Made by a program: the position numbers and the translations under genes | Part shown: positions 5,761-6,706 of the stretch, piece by piece | Layout: each line of letters begins with the position of its first letter | Numbering within the stretch: the stretch's first letter is position 1 | Assembly (NCBI GenBank): GCA_029288475.1 | Contig: JARIHA010000080.1 | Span: forward strand, 1-6,706 | DNA from: Candidatus Tayloriibacteriota bacterium | GTDB lineage: Bacteria; Patescibacteriota; Minisyncoccia; Phycocordibacterales; JARIHA01 | Direction of reading: 5' to 3' | Length of the DNA: 6,706 bases | Notes under the pieces: generated by a model | Database searches by the model: none | The model's input: the letters and a program-made list of their open reading frames with translations, nothing else | Told to the model about the DNA's origin: nothing

Positions 5761-6706
5761 TTATTGATTAACTGAGAAAGTTGTAGTGGTTTCACCTTTG
5801 TTTCCTACCGAATCAGTAAGAACGGCACGTAGCTGGTTGGTGTCCTGAAGATTATTGCTGTCACTAGGAGTAAAGGTAAAACTAAAAGGTGTTTTAGTAG
5901 AAGCGCCTATGTAAGAAGTATTAAGGTAGTATTCGGCCTTTACGATAGGGTAGTTACTTGTATAGCTCAAGGTAACGTTTACGCGGCTGTCCCTGTTGTA
6001 GCTTGCGCTATTGAGTGGATTGGTGAAGGTCACTTTTGGAGCAAATTCTGGAAGGTGAATATTATCAACCTGGGTTGGTATCACAGATGATGTCTGATCC
6101 GCATAACCATTTTGTTGTGCCCATTGTCGTATTGGAGCTTCCCAATTTTCGAATTGCGCATCTTGCTCTGGATTGGAAGGGGCAGGGCCGAGAGGATTGC
6201 TTTTATCTAGCCAATAAAGAATTGAGTGTACAGACTGAACAACCTTTTCCTCTTTTTGATCGGGCGGGGTAAGGTCGGTTGCCAGTTGTCCTGTGTTTTT
6301 ATCAATCCAATAAGGTTGCCCGCCTTGCCACATTCCTTTGAGCACTGGTTTGTAGTTTGTAGTATCCACTGGAGCCGGTTTCTCAAAATTTTCTTTAGGT
6401 ACTGCCTTCAATGCTTCTTGCATGAATAAGTTCCACATAGGCACGACAATATAGCGGGCAATTTGTTTTTGCATTACACTGTTGTCGTTATTTCCAGCCC
6501 AAGCTCCTACTGCGATTGTTGGGGTGTATCCGAGTACCCATGCATCTCTGTAGTCATTGGTAGTACCTGTTTTGTCTGCTACGTCATAGCCAGGGAAGTA
6601 AAGAGGAGAATTGGTGCCGAATTCAGGGGCTCGCGCTACATTGTCATTGAGCACGTCACTTACTGTTAAAGCTATTTGTTTATCTAATACTTGGCTTGGA
6701 TTAGGC
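5761..6706 (-). CDS. Class A penicillin-binding protein, C-terminal part (5' end off-window)
   Basis: Cell-wall synthase of the transglycosylase–transpeptidase type; only the C-terminal 314 residues are visible. The frame is open to the right edge, so the GTG at 6654 is internal, not the start. The visible part begins with 'PNPSQVLDKQIALTVSDVLND', typical of the region before the third transpeptidase motif, then 'ARAPEFGTNSPL' and the KTG motif as 'KTGTTNDYRDAW' (K45 of the visible part), followed by 'VGAWAGNND'. The active-site SxxK and SxN motifs would lie off-window. A linker with 'VHSILYWLDKSNPLGPAP' and 'NWEAPIRQWA' leads to a ~97-residue C-terminal domain ('VTFTNPLNSASYN…' to 'FSVNQ') that looks Ig-like and may bind wall or envelope components. 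It converges on the small gene with 12 bp between stops and has a likely terminator inside that gene. Confidence 0.93.
   Translation of the reverse strand, partial: PNPSQVLDKQIALTVSDVLNDNVARAPEFGTNSPLYFPGYDVADKTGTTNDYRDAWVLGYTPTIAVGAWAGNNDNSVMQKQIARYIVVPMWNLFMQEALKAVPKENFEKPAPVDTTNYKPVLKGMWQGGQPYWIDKNTGQLATDLTPPDQKEEKVVQSVHSILYWLDKSNPLGPAPSNPEQDAQFENWEAPIRQWAQQNGYADQTSSVIPTQVDNIHLPEFAPKVTFTNPLNSASYNRDSRVNVTLSYTSNYPIVKAEYYLNTSYIGASTKTPFSFTFTPSDSNNLQDTNQLRAVLTDSVGNKGETTTTFSVNQ

Noticed and set aside
6652..6654. GTG as the start of the minus-strand PBP.
   Set aside because: The frame stays open to the right edge and the upstream residues match the family, so the gene is truncated by the window.
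6036..6669. Plus-strand ORFs opposite the PBP.
   Set aside because: The opposite strand encodes a recognisable penicillin-binding protein through the whole stretch.
1..6706. A new multi-gene system, defence island or mobile element.
   Set aside because: No transposase, integrase, terminal repeats, CRISPR array or defence-type domains are visible; the genes are housekeeping and envelope functions.

Overview
This window looks like the replication-origin neighbourhood of a small-genome bacterium. From start to end it holds a membrane-anchored propeller-like protein (+, left part off-window), a leftward set rpmH–rnpA–yidC, then rightward dnaA, a 269-bp origin-like spacer, dnaN and a small possible DciA-like gene, and finally the C-terminal part of a class A penicillin-binding protein on the minus strand (start off-window). 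No mobile element, tRNA, rRNA or CRISPR array was seen.

The rpmH–rnpA–yidC / dnaA–dnaN order is the classic bacterial oriC arrangement, but yidD is not between rnpA and yidC and recF does not follow dnaN. The AT-rich DNA, the short YidC without a lipoprotein signal, the PBP with an Ig-like C-terminal domain, and the Pro/Thr-linker propeller protein together suggest Patescibacteria (CPR), most likely a Parcubacteria-type lineage. This placement is inference from family resemblance. TGA appears to be an ordinary stop: rnpA ends with it at the expected family length, which argues against the UGA=Gly lineages.

Region by region: 1-1304 is an extracytoplasmic propeller-like protein converging on yidC with 8 bp between them. 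1313-2618 is the leftward unit rpmH (L34), rnpA (RNase P protein) and yidC (membrane insertase), driven by a near-consensus sigma-70-type promoter whose predicted start lies only about 4 nt before the rpmH ATG. 2619-2765 is the divergent promoter region, with two DnaA-box-like sites. 2766-4112 is dnaA. 4113-4381 is the probable oriC: many DnaA-box-like 9-mers, several spaced about one helical turn apart, one perfect box, a tandem pair, a GC-rich patch, NAT-type trinucleotides and AT-rich DNA. 4382-5748 is dnaN and the small gene. 5761-6706 is the PBP.

The central genes fit one theme: DnaA opens the origin and may regulate its own promoter, DnaN is the sliding clamp, and the small gene may assist helicase loading. 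The flanking unit supplies translation, tRNA maturation and membrane insertion, and the outer genes are envelope proteins. I found no clearly new multi-gene system. The most interesting signals are the architecture of the origin, the apparently leaderless divergent promoters, the small gene after dnaN, and a terminator-like hairpin inside a facing coding region.
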